From NCBI GenBank assembly GCA_963850535.1, contig CAWKMC010000024.1:1-64000 (forward strand): a DNA stretch of 64,000 bases, in the 5' to 3' direction. Position numbers and translations under genes: made by a program. Source of the DNA: JAMXLO01 sp963850535 (GTDB lineage Bacteria > Pseudomonadota > Alphaproteobacteria > Acetobacterales > Acetobacteraceae). This document shows, piece by piece, positions 36,027 to 46,447 of the stretch (position 1 is its first letter; each line of letters opens with the position of its first letter). The notes below the pieces were generated by a model. The model did not search any database. It saw nothing but the letters and a program-made list of their open reading frames with translations, and had not been told where the DNA came from.

Positions 36027-37075
36027 ATCAGGAAGACGCCCTTGCCGTCGGATTGCTTGTCGAACAGCTTGTAGGCTTCGTCCGCCTGCTCCAGTTTCCA
36101 TTTGTGCGTGAACAATGCGTCGACGTCGATCTTGCGCTCCACACAGAATGTCGCGCACTCGGTTTGAATGATGTTGGAGAAGGTCCAGGACCCGATCAGC
36201 GTCAGCTGGCGGCGCAGCAGCATCGGGCTGACCTCGATATGCACGTCGCCGCCTTCGCCGACGAAGCACATCGTGCCCCACACCTTGGTGCTGCGGATCG
36301 CGTTGGCGCGCGCGTCCGGATTGCTGGAGGTGTCCAGCGTGCAGTCGGCGTAGCGGCCGTGCGTCAGCTCCTTGATCGCCGCCACCGGGTCGTTCGAGCC
36401 AGGGTCGACCACTTCGTCCGCGCCGAACTCCTTGGCGCGTTCCAGGCGCTGCGGGTTGACGTCGAGCGCGATCACGCGTGCGCCCATCGCCTTGGCGAAC
36501 TGCGTTCCGGCCAGTCCCACCGGTCCTTGGCCGAAGATGGCAAGCGTGTCGTTGCCGGAGAGCCGCATCCGTCGCAGTGCGCTGTAGGCGGTGCCGGAAC
36601 CGCACGAGACTGCCGCGCCGGCAGCGAAGCTCAGCTCGTCCGGCAATGGCACCATCGTGTTCGCTGGCACACAGAGATACTGCGCGTGCCCACCATGTGA
36701 GTTGCTGCCGTACACCTTCACAGGCACTTCCTGGCACAGCTGTTGCCAGCCGGAGCGGCAGTGATTGCATTGCGTGCATCCCTGGTAGTGGTGCACCATA
36801 ACGCGCTGGCCAACGTGCGCCTCTGCCTCTGACACAGCCGAGCCAACTGCGGCCACGATACCGCAGGGTTCATGACCAGCGATCACGGGATCCGGATTTT
36901 GCGGAAAGCCCGTCGCCTGGCGGGTCTGACCCTTCGGCCGGCGATACTGGTGCAGGTCACTGCCGCACATGCCGGAGGCCTTCATTTCGACCACCACCTC
37001 GTGCGGACCAGGCGTTGGATCGGGGAACTGCATCAGTTCCAATTCGCGTCCACCGGTGAACACCACTCCGCGCAT
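36023..37075 (-). CDS. zinc-dependent alcohol dehydrogenase (MDR family)
   Basis: Medium-chain dehydrogenase, 350 residues. Catalytic zinc site MKASGMCGSDLHQYRR and VIAGHEPCGIVAAVG; structural zinc cysteines in HYQGCTQCNHCRSGWQQLC; Rossmann motif LAIFGQGPVGLAGTQFAKAM; NPDARANAIRSTKVWGTMCF. Probably oxidises a sugar or polyol. ATG 37075 preceded by GGAGGG was chosen over ATG 37087. Coupled to the class II aldolase downstream. Confidence 0.9.
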   Translation of the reverse strand: MRGVVFTGGRELELMQFPDPTPGPHEVVVEMKASGMCGSDLHQYRRPKGQTRQATGFPQNPDPVIAGHEPCGIVAAVGSAVSEAEAHVGQRVMVHHYQGCTQCNHCRSGWQQLCQEVPVKVYGSNSHGGHAQYLCVPANTMVPLPDELSFAAGAAVSCGSGTAYSALRRMRLSGNDTLAIFGQGPVGLAGTQFAKAMGARVIALDVNPQRLERAKEFGADEVVDPGSNDPVAAIKELTHGRYADCTLDTSSNPDARANAIRSTKVWGTMCFVGEGGDVHIEVSPMLLRRQLTLIGSWTFSNIIQTECATFCVERKIDVDALFTHKWKLEQADEAYKLFDKQSDGKGVFLM

Positions 37076-37161
37076 GGTTCCCTCCATTTCTCAACCTGGC
37101 TTAAGGTTAGAGCGACTGTGCTGCAGTTGCAAATCTGACGATGGCGCTTTGCGCACCACCG

Positions 37162-39956
37162 TCATCGCTGACCAGTAACGTCAGCGCCGAGCACCAAGCC
37201 CGGCGGCAGCGCCTCGCCATACAGCGTAGCTCGATCCATGCGCCCGACTGGTGCGAACTCCTTGATGGCCGCAGTACGCATCGGTGCGACACCCGCGTCC
37301 TCCAGCTTGCGCGCGATCTGGTTGCGCAGCGACTTGGGCACATCCAGGTTCCGGTCATCCACGACGCGCGCCGCTCTGAGAAACAGATTGTGCGTCTCCA
37401 GCAACTCGGCCTCGGCCCAATCCAAATCCCGAAAAGCCGCGTAAGTACGGGCGACGAGGTCGGGGACAACCACGGTCTCCGGCCCAGCATAAAGTGGGGC
37501 TCGGTTCAACAGCAGACCGAGTGCAGCAAGATACGGCGCACAATGCTGCTTTGCCTCCACTCGCAGCATAACCTGGTCAATGAATGTTTGGACCAGGTCG
37601 GCTTTCGTCTCTCGCGGCAGACGCTCGAGCGAACCCGCAAGACGGACAAGCTCCGGCGAAGCTCTTCCCGCGCGGATACTGTTGAGTTCGCCGACTAGCA
37701 GCATGTTCTGCCGCTCAGCCGTAAGTCCACCCGCGACCCGACGCCACAGGATATGTTCCTGCACCTTGCTGCGCTTGCCGGGAAAACGAAGTCCCGCGTC
37801 ATGAAGGAGCCACAACTCGTCCATCCGCAGTCCGTCGTGAGCAAAGCCAAAGCCGGGTCGCAGCAGGAACCCAGCCAGCGTGAGCCAGGCTTCTTCGTGC
37901 TCCACCGAAAGTTTTCGACCATCCGTTCGTTCGTTCAGAATGGGCCAAAAGTTGCGGAGCACAGCAGCATTCCACTCGTGCCGGGGAAGACCGAGAATGC
38001 GTTCGAGGCTTTTCAGGGTTGTGTTGGCGGTCAGCTTGACGGATTTAGTCGCCGGACGAGCGAATGTGCTCGCAAGATGATCGCGCGCGGCTTGAAGCGC
38101 CTCGGCCGTGGCATTCGGCTCGATCGGCGCTGACGCCGGTACGCCAGTTGCACCAGCGCCACCACGCTCCTGAGGACGCAGATTGAATTCGAGCGGCCAT
38201 GATTGCGGCGCTAGAGGGTCAGTGCTGACACAGGAGATCTGCAGCAATCCTAAAGCATTCATTTTCGCTGCCAGACGTACGGGCACAGTACCGATCGGAT
38301 CCGCTGTCCGGCCCATGTGCCGTTCGGATGATCGTCTGCAGCGGTGGCAAAGTATGGAAGGCTTCTGCATCCCATGGCAGGACATCACCCGCCTTGCAGC
38401 GCCCATGACGGGTCGAGGAACAAGCCTGAAAGCTCACCAATTGATCGGTGCGCACCTCAAGCCCAGGCAGGTTGATTTCGAACATCTGTTCGGCTGACGC
38501 ATTGCGGGGCAGCACGCAGACCAAAGAAGCCGCCTGGTCGCTCGTTGTGGACGCCGTCTGCACCTCCAGAAATGCAGCTCGTGCAGCGCCTGCGGCAATG
38601 CGGCCAGAATCGCCGCGCAGCAGCTTGCCGAAACGCGCGGCACCAAGTGCGACCGCAAGATCAGGAACGGAATTTTCCAGTTCGATCGGGCGGGTACCGC
38701 CCTGCCAAACTGCGATTTGTTCAAGCAGCCGGTTGCGCAACACCGAGGCTTGAAGTGAACCACCGTTGAACAACACCGCATCCACGCGCGGGCGGTCGCG
38801 AAGAAAGTCAGCCAGATGGTGCGTCACCGCGCTGTCGGTCGCGTAGGGAAGTCCCCAATCGCGCAAACCTGCCTGGGTCCGATAAGGCCTCGCACTCGCG
38901 TCGCACGCTGGAAAGAAGCCATCGAGCACCAGCCGCTCGACCTCGTCTCGCGCCAGCGCGGCGGTCTGTGCTGTGCCAACCAAGCTGGATCCGTGGCCGG
39001 GCAGCGCCACCATGAACTGCTGGTCCGGAGAAGCGACGCCTGAGAGCGCCTGCTCCTTAATATCGCGACAGGACGCGACCAGATGATCCCATTGGGGACC
39101 CGAAATCCGTCCGCGTTCGCCCGCCAGCCGCGGTTCAAGCAGGACTGCGAGGGCAAGGTCGATATTGTCTCCACCTAGCAGGATATGTTCGCTGACAGCG
39201 ACGCGCGTGATGTTGGGGATGCCGCCCGTAGTGGCTGGACGCAGCTCGAACAAGCTGAAGTCCGAAGTGCCGCCGCCGATATCGACCACCAGAACATGCC
39301 GCGGCCGGGTATCGTTCAATCCCTCCCACAGCGAACGAGACAAGCTGTGCTGTTCGAGCCAGCAGTAGAACGCTGCCTGTGGCTCCTCGAGCAGGTGCAC
39401 CGTACTTGGAAATCCGGCTTCTTCTGCTGCGGTCAATGTCAACCGCTGCGCGGCGGCGTCGAACGAGGCAGGAACAGTGACGGTGACTTCCTGATCGTCA
39501 AATGCGTCGCCATGGGGCGCGAAGCGGCTATCCCAGGCGCCCCGGAAATAATTCAGGATGAAAGCAGCGGCCTGAACGGGAGAGATTTTGTTTGTGGGCG
39601 GCAGATCCTCCGATCCCCAGGGAAGGATCGGTGCCGACCGATCGGCCGCATGGTGGCACAGCCATGACTTAGCCGAGCGAACCACGCGGCCTGGTATTTC
39701 GCCTGCTCGCCGACGTGCGAGGCGGCCAACGATCCATCCCTGTGTCTCGGCGGCCCTCCCGTGCAACTGCTCGGCAAGCGCATCCTCTGGAAAATATAGG
39801 AATGACGGCAACGTCATCGCCTCGATGAGCGCGTCCGGTCGTTTCCCATTGCGCTACGTTCAGAACGTTGGCGTGCGCATCGCCTGCCAGCGGAACGTAG
39901 GCGAGCGCAGAACCTGTTGTGCCGAGATCGATGCCGATGGAAAAGCGCGCTGTCAT
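37162..39956 (-). CDS. Hsp70-family protein, long form (two frameshifts)
   Basis: DnaK-type ATPase of about 930 residues with a large C-terminal extension, cytoplasmic. Starts MTARFSIGIDLGTTGSALAY (phosphate loop); after a shift at TTT 39842-39844, ALIEAMTLPSFLYFPEDALA; then VTVTVPASFDAAAQRLTLTA, LLEEPQAAFYCWLEQ and VLVVDIGGGTSDFSLFELRP, with AVLFNGGSLQASVLRNRLLE. After a second shift at CC 38320-38321 it continues HMGRTADPIGTVPVRLAAKM and a helical C-terminal region of about 370 residues. Last gene of the DUF2760-Hsp70-Hsp70 cassette. No DnaJ or GrpE gene is adjacent, so its partner and client are unknown. Confidence 0.85.
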
Positions 39957-39992
39957 CGATGAGGTGCCATACCACCACGGGCGAGACCGGCG

Positions 39993-41828
39993 CTATTCGG
40001 TGCGCACCTGAAATTCAATCTTCCATCTCCGGTCGGAGTTGGTGTGCTTCATCCAGAGTTCGAGCGTGCCGAGTTCCGTGACGGTGGACTCGATCTGCAC
40101 CGGCACGACCGCTCCTGCAGGAGCGTCGTCGAGAGCCGGAAGCTCGACCTCCAGCAAGCTGGTTTCCTCCAGTTCGCGTTCGGCATCGGGCAAGACCTGG
40201 CCAGGCGTGTCGCCGCTGCGTACCGCGGAGGAGAAAAACCGGAAGTCAGCGGCTTGGCCGGTAACAAGCCCAAATGTGCGACCCTCGATCAGCAGGTCGG
40301 TTCCCTCCTGCATGCCTTGTGGCACGACGCAGAGCGCCTTGACCGGTGGGCGGAAGCCGGGAATGGCAGGCATCGATGCTTCCAGCCCGACATAGTCCGA
40401 GCGCGAAGTGCCGGCCTTTATGCGGATACCTTTCCCGGTGGCACGCTGCTGCCCATAGATCGCGGCGCCCTGGGCGACCGCGAGATCCGGCTCGAAGCCT
40501 TCGAGCTCGCGCACCTTCCGTCCGCCATTCCAGGCGGCCAGCAGATCCAGGATGCGGGCGCGTATTGGTGCTGCCTTGAACACGCCGCCATTGAACAGCA
40601 CGGCGGTCGGCATCAGCGCTTGGCCATTGGCATGCGGTCCGACCAATCCGGCCAACTTATCGCTCGCCTTCACGTTCTGCAGGCTGCGTGTGAGGAAGCG
40701 CGCCAAATGCTTGCTGATCACCGGATCAGACGCGTACGGCAGGCCGAACTCCTGCAGCCCGGTTCGACGCGCCTCGCGCGGCAGATCATCGAGTGCGGTC
40801 TGGGCGAAGAACCCATCGAGGATGACTTGCGAGAGCGTGTCACGATCGAGCGCCGTCGCAATTGTCTTCGCGAACAGGCTGGAGCCACGCGACGGCACTG
40901 CAATCGGTGCTTCCGCCAGGCTCGAATCCTCGAACAAAGTGATCTTCGCGCGCGACGCAGCATGCGTCAGTGCCAGGAACTGCCAGGCATCCAGGGACTT
41001 GCCTTCGGCTTCCAATTTGGCCTGCAGCGTATAGGCGAGGGCGAGGTCCATGTTGTCGCCGCCAAGCAGGATATGCTCGCCGACACTGATGCGCTCCAAT
41101 TCCAGATTGCCGGCGACATCGGTCACGGCGATCAGACTGAAATCGGCAGTCCCGCCGCCGACGTCGCACACCAGGATGATATCGCCGGGCGCTACAGCGT
41201 CGCGCCATTGCCGCCCAACACGCGCGGTCCAGGCGTAGAAGGCAGCCTGCGGTTCCTCCAGCAACGTGACATTCCCGAGCCCGGCGGCCTCGGCGGCTTC
41301 AGCAGTCAGGTTGCGCGCGATCTCATCGAAGGAAGCGGGAACCGTTACGACGATGTGGCCATCGCTCAGGCCCCACTGCTGACCTTGAAGCTGGGTAACA
41401 TGAAGGAACGCGTTCTTGAGGTGCTGCAGGTAACGGCACGAGACCTCAAAGGGCGAAAGTTTTTCCTCCGCACTCTCGGAGCGCCATGGAAGCGTGCGCT
41501 GCTTCGGATCGATATGCGGATTGGAAAGCCAGGACTTGGCAGAGGTAACCAGGCGATCGGGCACAAGAGCGCCATGCTCGCGCGCGAACTGGCCGACGAG
41601 GCCTGGCGTCGCGTTGTCATTCCACGGCAACGGAAACGACCCGGCTGGAAACTCATCCGGATGCGGCAGATACAGAGCGGAGGCCAGTGTTGGCCTTTCG
41701 CCCAACTGGTTCGCGCCCAGTATTTGGGTGACCGACAGGACCTCGGTCCGATCGGTTTCGAGGTCGGTCACCGCCATGGCGCAGTTGCTGGTGCCAAGGT
41801 CAATCCCGAGACTGAAGCGAGCCTGCAT
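39993..41828 (-). CDS. Hsp70-family protein, short form
   Basis: Intact 611-residue DnaK-related ATPase. Seen: FSLGIDLGTSNCAMAVTDLE, IVVTVPASFDEIARNLTAEA, LLEEPQAAFYAWTARVGRQW, ILVCDVGGGTADFSLIAVTD, EHILLGGDNMDLALAYTLQA, AVLFNGGVFKAAPIRARILD and DLAVAQGAAIYGQQRATGKG. The C-terminal domain is shorter than the DnaK substrate-binding domain and lacks an obvious lid. It is about 35% similar by eye to the downstream long form at the ATPase motifs, so the two are paralogues. Middle gene of the cassette. Confidence 0.9.
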   Translation of the reverse strand: MQARFSLGIDLGTSNCAMAVTDLETDRTEVLSVTQILGANQLGERPTLASALYLPHPDEFPAGSFPLPWNDNATPGLVGQFAREHGALVPDRLVTSAKSWLSNPHIDPKQRTLPWRSESAEEKLSPFEVSCRYLQHLKNAFLHVTQLQGQQWGLSDGHIVVTVPASFDEIARNLTAEAAEAAGLGNVTLLEEPQAAFYAWTARVGRQWRDAVAPGDIILVCDVGGGTADFSLIAVTDVAGNLELERISVGEHILLGGDNMDLALAYTLQAKLEAEGKSLDAWQFLALTHAASRAKITLFEDSSLAEAPIAVPSRGSSLFAKTIATALDRDTLSQVILDGFFAQTALDDLPREARRTGLQEFGLPYASDPVISKHLARFLTRSLQNVKASDKLAGLVGPHANGQALMPTAVLFNGGVFKAAPIRARILDLLAAWNGGRKVRELEGFEPDLAVAQGAAIYGQQRATGKGIRIKAGTSRSDYVGLEASMPAIPGFRPPVKALCVVPQGMQEGTDLLIEGRTFGLVTGQAADFRFFSSAVRSGDTPGQVLPDAERELEETSLLEVELPALDDAPAGAVVPVQIESTVTELGTLELWMKHTNSDRRWKIEFQVRTE

Positions 41829-41899
41829 AGGGTGTCGGCGTCCTACTGATCCAAGTTCAAGCGATTGGGCCGTGCGGGCCTAATTCCTGCGCACAGCCC

Positions 41900-42512
41900 T
41901 CATTGCACTTCCACCTCCGCTGGAGCGATCGCGGGTAGCTGGTCGGTGGCGCCGCGCAGCAACTGCGGCAGCTTCACCATATCCGTCTTCCAGCCACGGT
42001 GGACAAGCACACCCGAGAAAGGCGCCGATCCAGCGATCCTGCCGACCAGCCGATACTCGTCGGCTGAATATCCGGCTGGAACCTGCACGGTCGATCCCTC
42101 TTGCTCTGTGCGCACCGGACTGATTTTGAAATGCTCCTGCAAAACTCCCTTGCACCCGGCGTGCACGACCCGCGCGGCTGCTCCGACCTGGGCATCGCTG
42201 TATGGGTTGATATCGTCCATCAGGAAATCGACCAGTCGGCCCTTTTCCTGAAGCATCGCCAGGAAGTGGACGATGTCGGCGTCCGCGCGCTTTCCTTCCG
42301 GCTGCGGTGGCATGGGACGCACCGGCTCCACCACGGGCTTTCGCGGTGGTTCCGTTTGGCGCCGCTGCAGGAACACTGCGATCGCCGTTAGGACCGCGAG
42401 CGCCAGCGTCGCTTCTGACAGGTACGGCCAGAAACGGCTCGGCGGCCGGCAGGAAGGCCGCTCCGCTCACTGCCACCAACAGCAGTACGGCAACAATCAG
42501 GAGCACTCTCAT
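41900..42512 (-). CDS. DUF2760 domain-containing membrane protein (frameshifted)
   Basis: About 203 residues. Two N-terminal helices: RVLLIVAVLLLVAVSGAAFL and, after a one-base shift at AAA 42432-42434, EATLALAVLTAIAVFLQRRQ. A proline-rich linker (TEPPRKPVVEPVRPMPPQPE) leads to the cytoplasmic DUF2760 domain: ADIVHFLAMLQEKGRLVDFL, DDINPYSDAQVGAAARVVHA and RGWKTDMVKLPQLLRGAT. In other genomes this domain is a regular neighbour of paired Hsp70-like genes. Here it is the first gene and could anchor the Hsp70 proteins at the membrane (inference). Confidence 0.8.
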
Positions 42513-42646
42513 TGCGGACTTCCATCCTCTCCGGGCCCTGCATCCTCCAATGCCAGACCCGGCAGCTATATGGTAGCGGTGGCCCGAAGCCCGGCAACGC
42601 GGCGGATCGCGCTAGGCCTCAAGCGTTCCGATACGCTGCGCGAGTT

Positions 42647-43778
42647 TCACTGCGCCTGCGCGCTTGCCTCGCTGCGCGTCGCGCCGGCCCGGGCGGCGAG
42701 GGCTGCCGCCATGAAACCGTCGAGGTCGCCATCCAGCACGGCGTCCGGATTGCCTTTCTCCACGCCGGTGCGCAGATCCTTCACCAGCTGGTACGGTGCC
42801 AGCACGTAGTTGCGGATCTGATGGCCCCAGCCGATGTCGGTCTTGGCGCTCTCCTGCGCCGCCGCGGCCGCTTCTCGCTTCTGCAACTCCGCCTCGTACA
42901 GCCGGGCCTTCAGCATCGCCATGGCAGTGGCACGATTGCGGTGCTGGCTGCGATCGGTCTGGCAAGCAACGACGATCCCACTCGGCATATGCGTGATGCG
43001 GATCGCGCTTTCCGTCTTGTTGACGTGCTGGCCGCCGGCGCCGGACGCGCGATAGGTGTCGACCTTCAGGTCGCTTTCGTTGATCGCGATGTCGATGTTG
43101 TCGTCGACCACCGGATAGACCCAGACGCTGGCGAAGCTGGTGTGCCGGCGCGCGTTGGCATCGAAGGGACTGATGCGGACCAGCCGGTGCACGCCGGCCT
43201 CGGTCTTCAGCCAGCCATAGGCATTCGGGCCGCTGACCTGCAGCGTCGCCGACTTGATGCCGGCCTGTTCGCCCTCGCTCTCCTCCAGCAGCTGCACCTT
43301 GTAGCCGTGCTGTTCGGCCCAGCGCATATACATGCGCATCAACATCTCGGCCCAGTCCTGCGCCTCGGTTCCGCCGGTGCCGGCATTGATCTCGATATAC
43401 GCGTCGTTGGCGTCCGCCTCGCCGGCGAGCAGGCTTTCGATCTCGCGATGCTTCGCCTCCTCGGCCAGCGCGCGCAGCGCCGCCATGCCTTCCTCGGCCA
43501 TCGCCGCGTCGCCATCCGCCTCGGCCAGCGCAATCAGCTCCAATGTGTCAGCGACCTCGCGCTCCAGCCTGCTGACGGCCTCCATCTGACCGGCGAGCTG
43601 GTTGCGCTCGCGCATCACCTTCTGCGCGACAGCAGCATCGTTCCAGAGATCCGGGTCTTCGGCGCGCGCGTTCAGTTCGGCCAGACGGCCTTCGGCGACA
43701 TCCCAGTCAAAGATGCCTCCTCAGCAGCGCGACCGACTGCTTGATCTGTTCGTTCAGGGCATCTGATTCGGCTGACAT
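42647..43778 (-). CDS. prfB: peptide chain release factor 2 with programmed +1 frameshift
   Basis: RF2 recognises UAA/UGA and triggers peptide release. 376 residues including the shift: 23 codons from ATG 43778 (MSAESDALNEQIKQSVALLR RHL) reach an in-frame TGA (43709-43707), and reading resumes one base later with DWDVAEGRLAELNARAEDPD. Later motifs: the stop-codon tripeptide SPF in ISPFDANARRHTSF and the catalytic GGQ in ASGAGGQHVNKTESA. Third gene of amiC-mrcA-prfB, 26 bases from mrcA. The shift self-regulates RF2 production. Confidence 0.96.
43706..43721 (-). promoter_or_regulatory. RF2 programmed frameshift site
   Basis: On the minus strand: AGGAGG (43721-43716), CAT, CTT (43712-43710), TGA (43709-43707), then C. 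A Shine-Dalgarno-like stimulator three bases before CTTTGAC is the same layout as the well-known E. coli site (AGGGGG TAT CTT TGA C). Confidence 0.93.
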
Positions 43779-43804
43779 CGCTCACGATCCATTGGAAGGC
43801 GCGG

Positions 43805-46399
43805 CTAATATATGCCGCCGAGACCGCTGTCGACACCACCGGCCCCGGACTTTGACGCCTCTGCCGGTGCCAACCCGTCTATACCCGCCGGGCCTGCCGC
43901 GACACCGCCGAGAGGCTGCGAGGCGCCAGGTACCTGGTCAGGCTTGAAAGCGTCGGTCACCGTGCCGCGGCCGCTGTCCCAGGCTGCCATGGTCACGCCC
44001 GTCGGAGCCTGGAACTGCAGCACCGGCCGGTTCTTCAGTGCGACCGCCATGAAGTCGTGCCAGATCGGGCCGGCTACCGCTGCACCGGTCTCGTTGTTGC
44101 CAAGGCTGGCAGGGTTGTCGAAGCCGACCCAGGCCGTCGTGACCAGGTCGGGCGTGAAGCCAGAGAACCAGGCGTCGGTGAAGTCCTGCGTCGTGCCGGT
44201 CTTGCCGGCAATCGGATGGCCAAGGCCCGCGACCACCGGCACCCCAGTGCCGCGCGTCGTGACCCCCTGCATCATCGTCACCAGCTGGAACACCGATTGC
44301 GGGTCAGCGATTTCCTTCCGCTGGTCGGTCAGCGTGGGCGGAATGCCCTGGTCGGAGCAATTATCGCAGGAGACAGGGGTCGGTCGCCACACGACGTGGC
44401 CGTCTGGATCCTGGACACTGTCAATAAGGGTCGGAACAACTTCGCGTCCTCCGGCAGCGAGCGACGCGTAAGCGCCCGCCTCGCGCAACACCGTTGTCTC
44501 GACGGCGCCGAGTGCCGCCGGCAGCACGCGCGGCATGTTCTCCACTTCGTGGAAGGCGATCGCATTCTGGGCGATCGGCTCCATCCCGATGGTCTGGGCG
44601 ACGCGCAGGGTGACCAGGTTCAGCGACTTCTCCAGCGCAATCCGCAATGGCGTCGGGCCGCCGAACTCCATCTCGAAGTTGTTCGGCCGCCAGCGTCCGG
44701 CGGCGGTGTCCATGACGATCGGCGCATCGAGGAACCGCTGGCTGGGCGAGATCCCCTTCTGCAGCGCGGTCAAATAGACGAAGGGCTTGAAGCTGGAGCC
44801 GGGCTGGCGCTGTGCCTGCGTCGCACGGTTGAACTGGCTTCCCTCGAAGCTCCACCCGCCGACCATAGCAAGCACGCGGCCTGTTCTCGGGTCGAGCGAT
44901 ACCAGCGCACCCTGCACGACCGGGATTTGTCGGAGAGCAACTCGCGGTGCCGGAGGGAGTCGCTGGCTTGGTGGCTTTCGCCGGGGCGGCTGCGGCCGGA
45001 GGCGCGGCATTGGGTTCCACCATGACAACGTCGCCCTGCTGCACCACGTCAGTGATGCGGCGCGGCACTGGCCCAGGCTTGTTGTCCCTCACCGGCCGCG
45101 CCCAAGCGACATCTGACAACGACATCGCACCAGTGTGCTGCTGGCCTTGGCTGTCCATCCAACCGAGATGCGCTTCACCATCGGTTGTTTCGAATACAAT
45201 GGCCAATTTCCAGTCTGGCAGCATGCCAGGCGGGCGCATCACCTGTCCGAGCGGGCCGCCCAGTTTTTCGCCAGCGCGGCTCCGCCATCGAGATGGGTCA
45301 CTGGGCCGCGCCAGCCGCCCATCTTGCGGTCGTACGCCATCAGGCCGTCGCGTACCGCCTTCTCCGCCACAATTTGCAGAGCAGGGTCAAGGCTGGTCCG
45401 CACCATCAGCCCGCCCTGGGTTGTGACATCGGCGCCGAACTGCGCGATGAGCTGCCGCCGCACATCTTCAGCGAACCAGTCGGCGCCGGGGATCGGCTGC
45501 GGCCGGTGAAATTCGGCAGGGATGATCGGTTCGGCTTTCGCCGCCTCGGCCTGAGCTGTCGTGATCGCATGATCTTCCATCATGCGATCCAATACCCAGT
45601 CGCGCCGACCCTTCGCGAGATCCGGGTACTTGAATGGATTGTAGTTGTTGGGCGCCTTCGGTAGCGCGGCGAGGAACGCCGCTTCGGGCAATGTCAGCTG
45701 GTCGAGTGGCTTGTTGAAATAGGCCTGCGAGGCCGCAGCGACGCCATACGATCCCAACCCAAGGTAGATCTCGTTGAGGTACAGCTCGAGGATGCGCTGC
45801 TTCGGCAGAGACTGCTCGATTCGCATCGCAAGAATCGCTTCGCGTGCCTTGCGGGCAAGCGAAACCTGGTTGTCCAGCAGCATGTTCTTCGCGACCTGCT
45901 GGGTAATGGTCGAGGCTCCAATCGGTCGCCGTCCCTGGTTCATGTGCGTCAGGTCGAACACCGCGGCGCGGGTGATTGCCAGTGGATCGACGCCTGGATG
46001 GGTCCAGAAGTTCTGGTCCTCGGCGGAGACGAAGGCTTGTCGCACCACATCCGGAACCGCCGAATACGGCACGAAGATGCGCCGCTCAGCGGCAAGCTCG
46101 GCCATCAGTCGGCCGTCGCCGGCGTAAACGCGGCTCATGACCGGTGGCTGGTAGTTCCTCAAGCCTTCGACGTCCGGCAGGTCCGCGCTGAAACGCTCGT
46201 ATGCGACATAGCCACCAATGCCGCCGACAGCTGCGACCAGAATCCCGATGCCCAACAAGCCGCCCACGACGCCGCGCGCGAAGCGGCGGAATGGTCCACG
46301 ACGCGGCTTGCGCCCCGATGGCGGCCGCTGCTTGTTGGATTTGCGATTATCCGGGGTGGGCGGCACCAGCTTCTCGCCGGCTGTGAGGTGCTCGGTCAT
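43805..46399 (-). CDS. mrcA: penicillin-binding protein 1A (two frameshifts)
   Basis: Class A PBP building peptidoglycan at the inner membrane, about 865 residues once bridged. A basic cytoplasmic tail, one helix (GVVGGLLGIGILVAAVGGIG), the glycosyltransferase domain (AFVSAEDQNFWTHPGVDPLA, GASTITQQVAKNMLL), an interdomain OB-like region, and the transpeptidase with SSFK (QPGSSFKPFVYL), SLN (EKSLNLVTLRVA) and KTG (IAGKTGTTQDFTDAWF). The shifts lie in TTTTT 45264-45268 (one A missing in the coding strand) and near 44936-44952. An essential or near-essential gene carrying two shifts argues for sequencing error. Operon with amiC and prfB. Confidence 0.92.
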
Positions 46400-46447
46400 G
46401 GAGAGTGATATGCCGCCTTTCAGCGACGTGGGCCAGCGATCACATCG

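Noticed and set aside
35364..36779. A 471-codon frame that includes the class II aldolase
   Set aside because: Only the last 220 codons are protein-like; the rest is a shadow of the zinc dehydrogenase, which overlaps the true GTG start by 4 bases.
40044..41849. A 601-codon open frame antisense to the short Hsp70 gene
   Set aside because: It mirrors a high-GC coding strand; the opposite strand carries a complete Hsp70 with all motifs. The antisense protein shows no domain.
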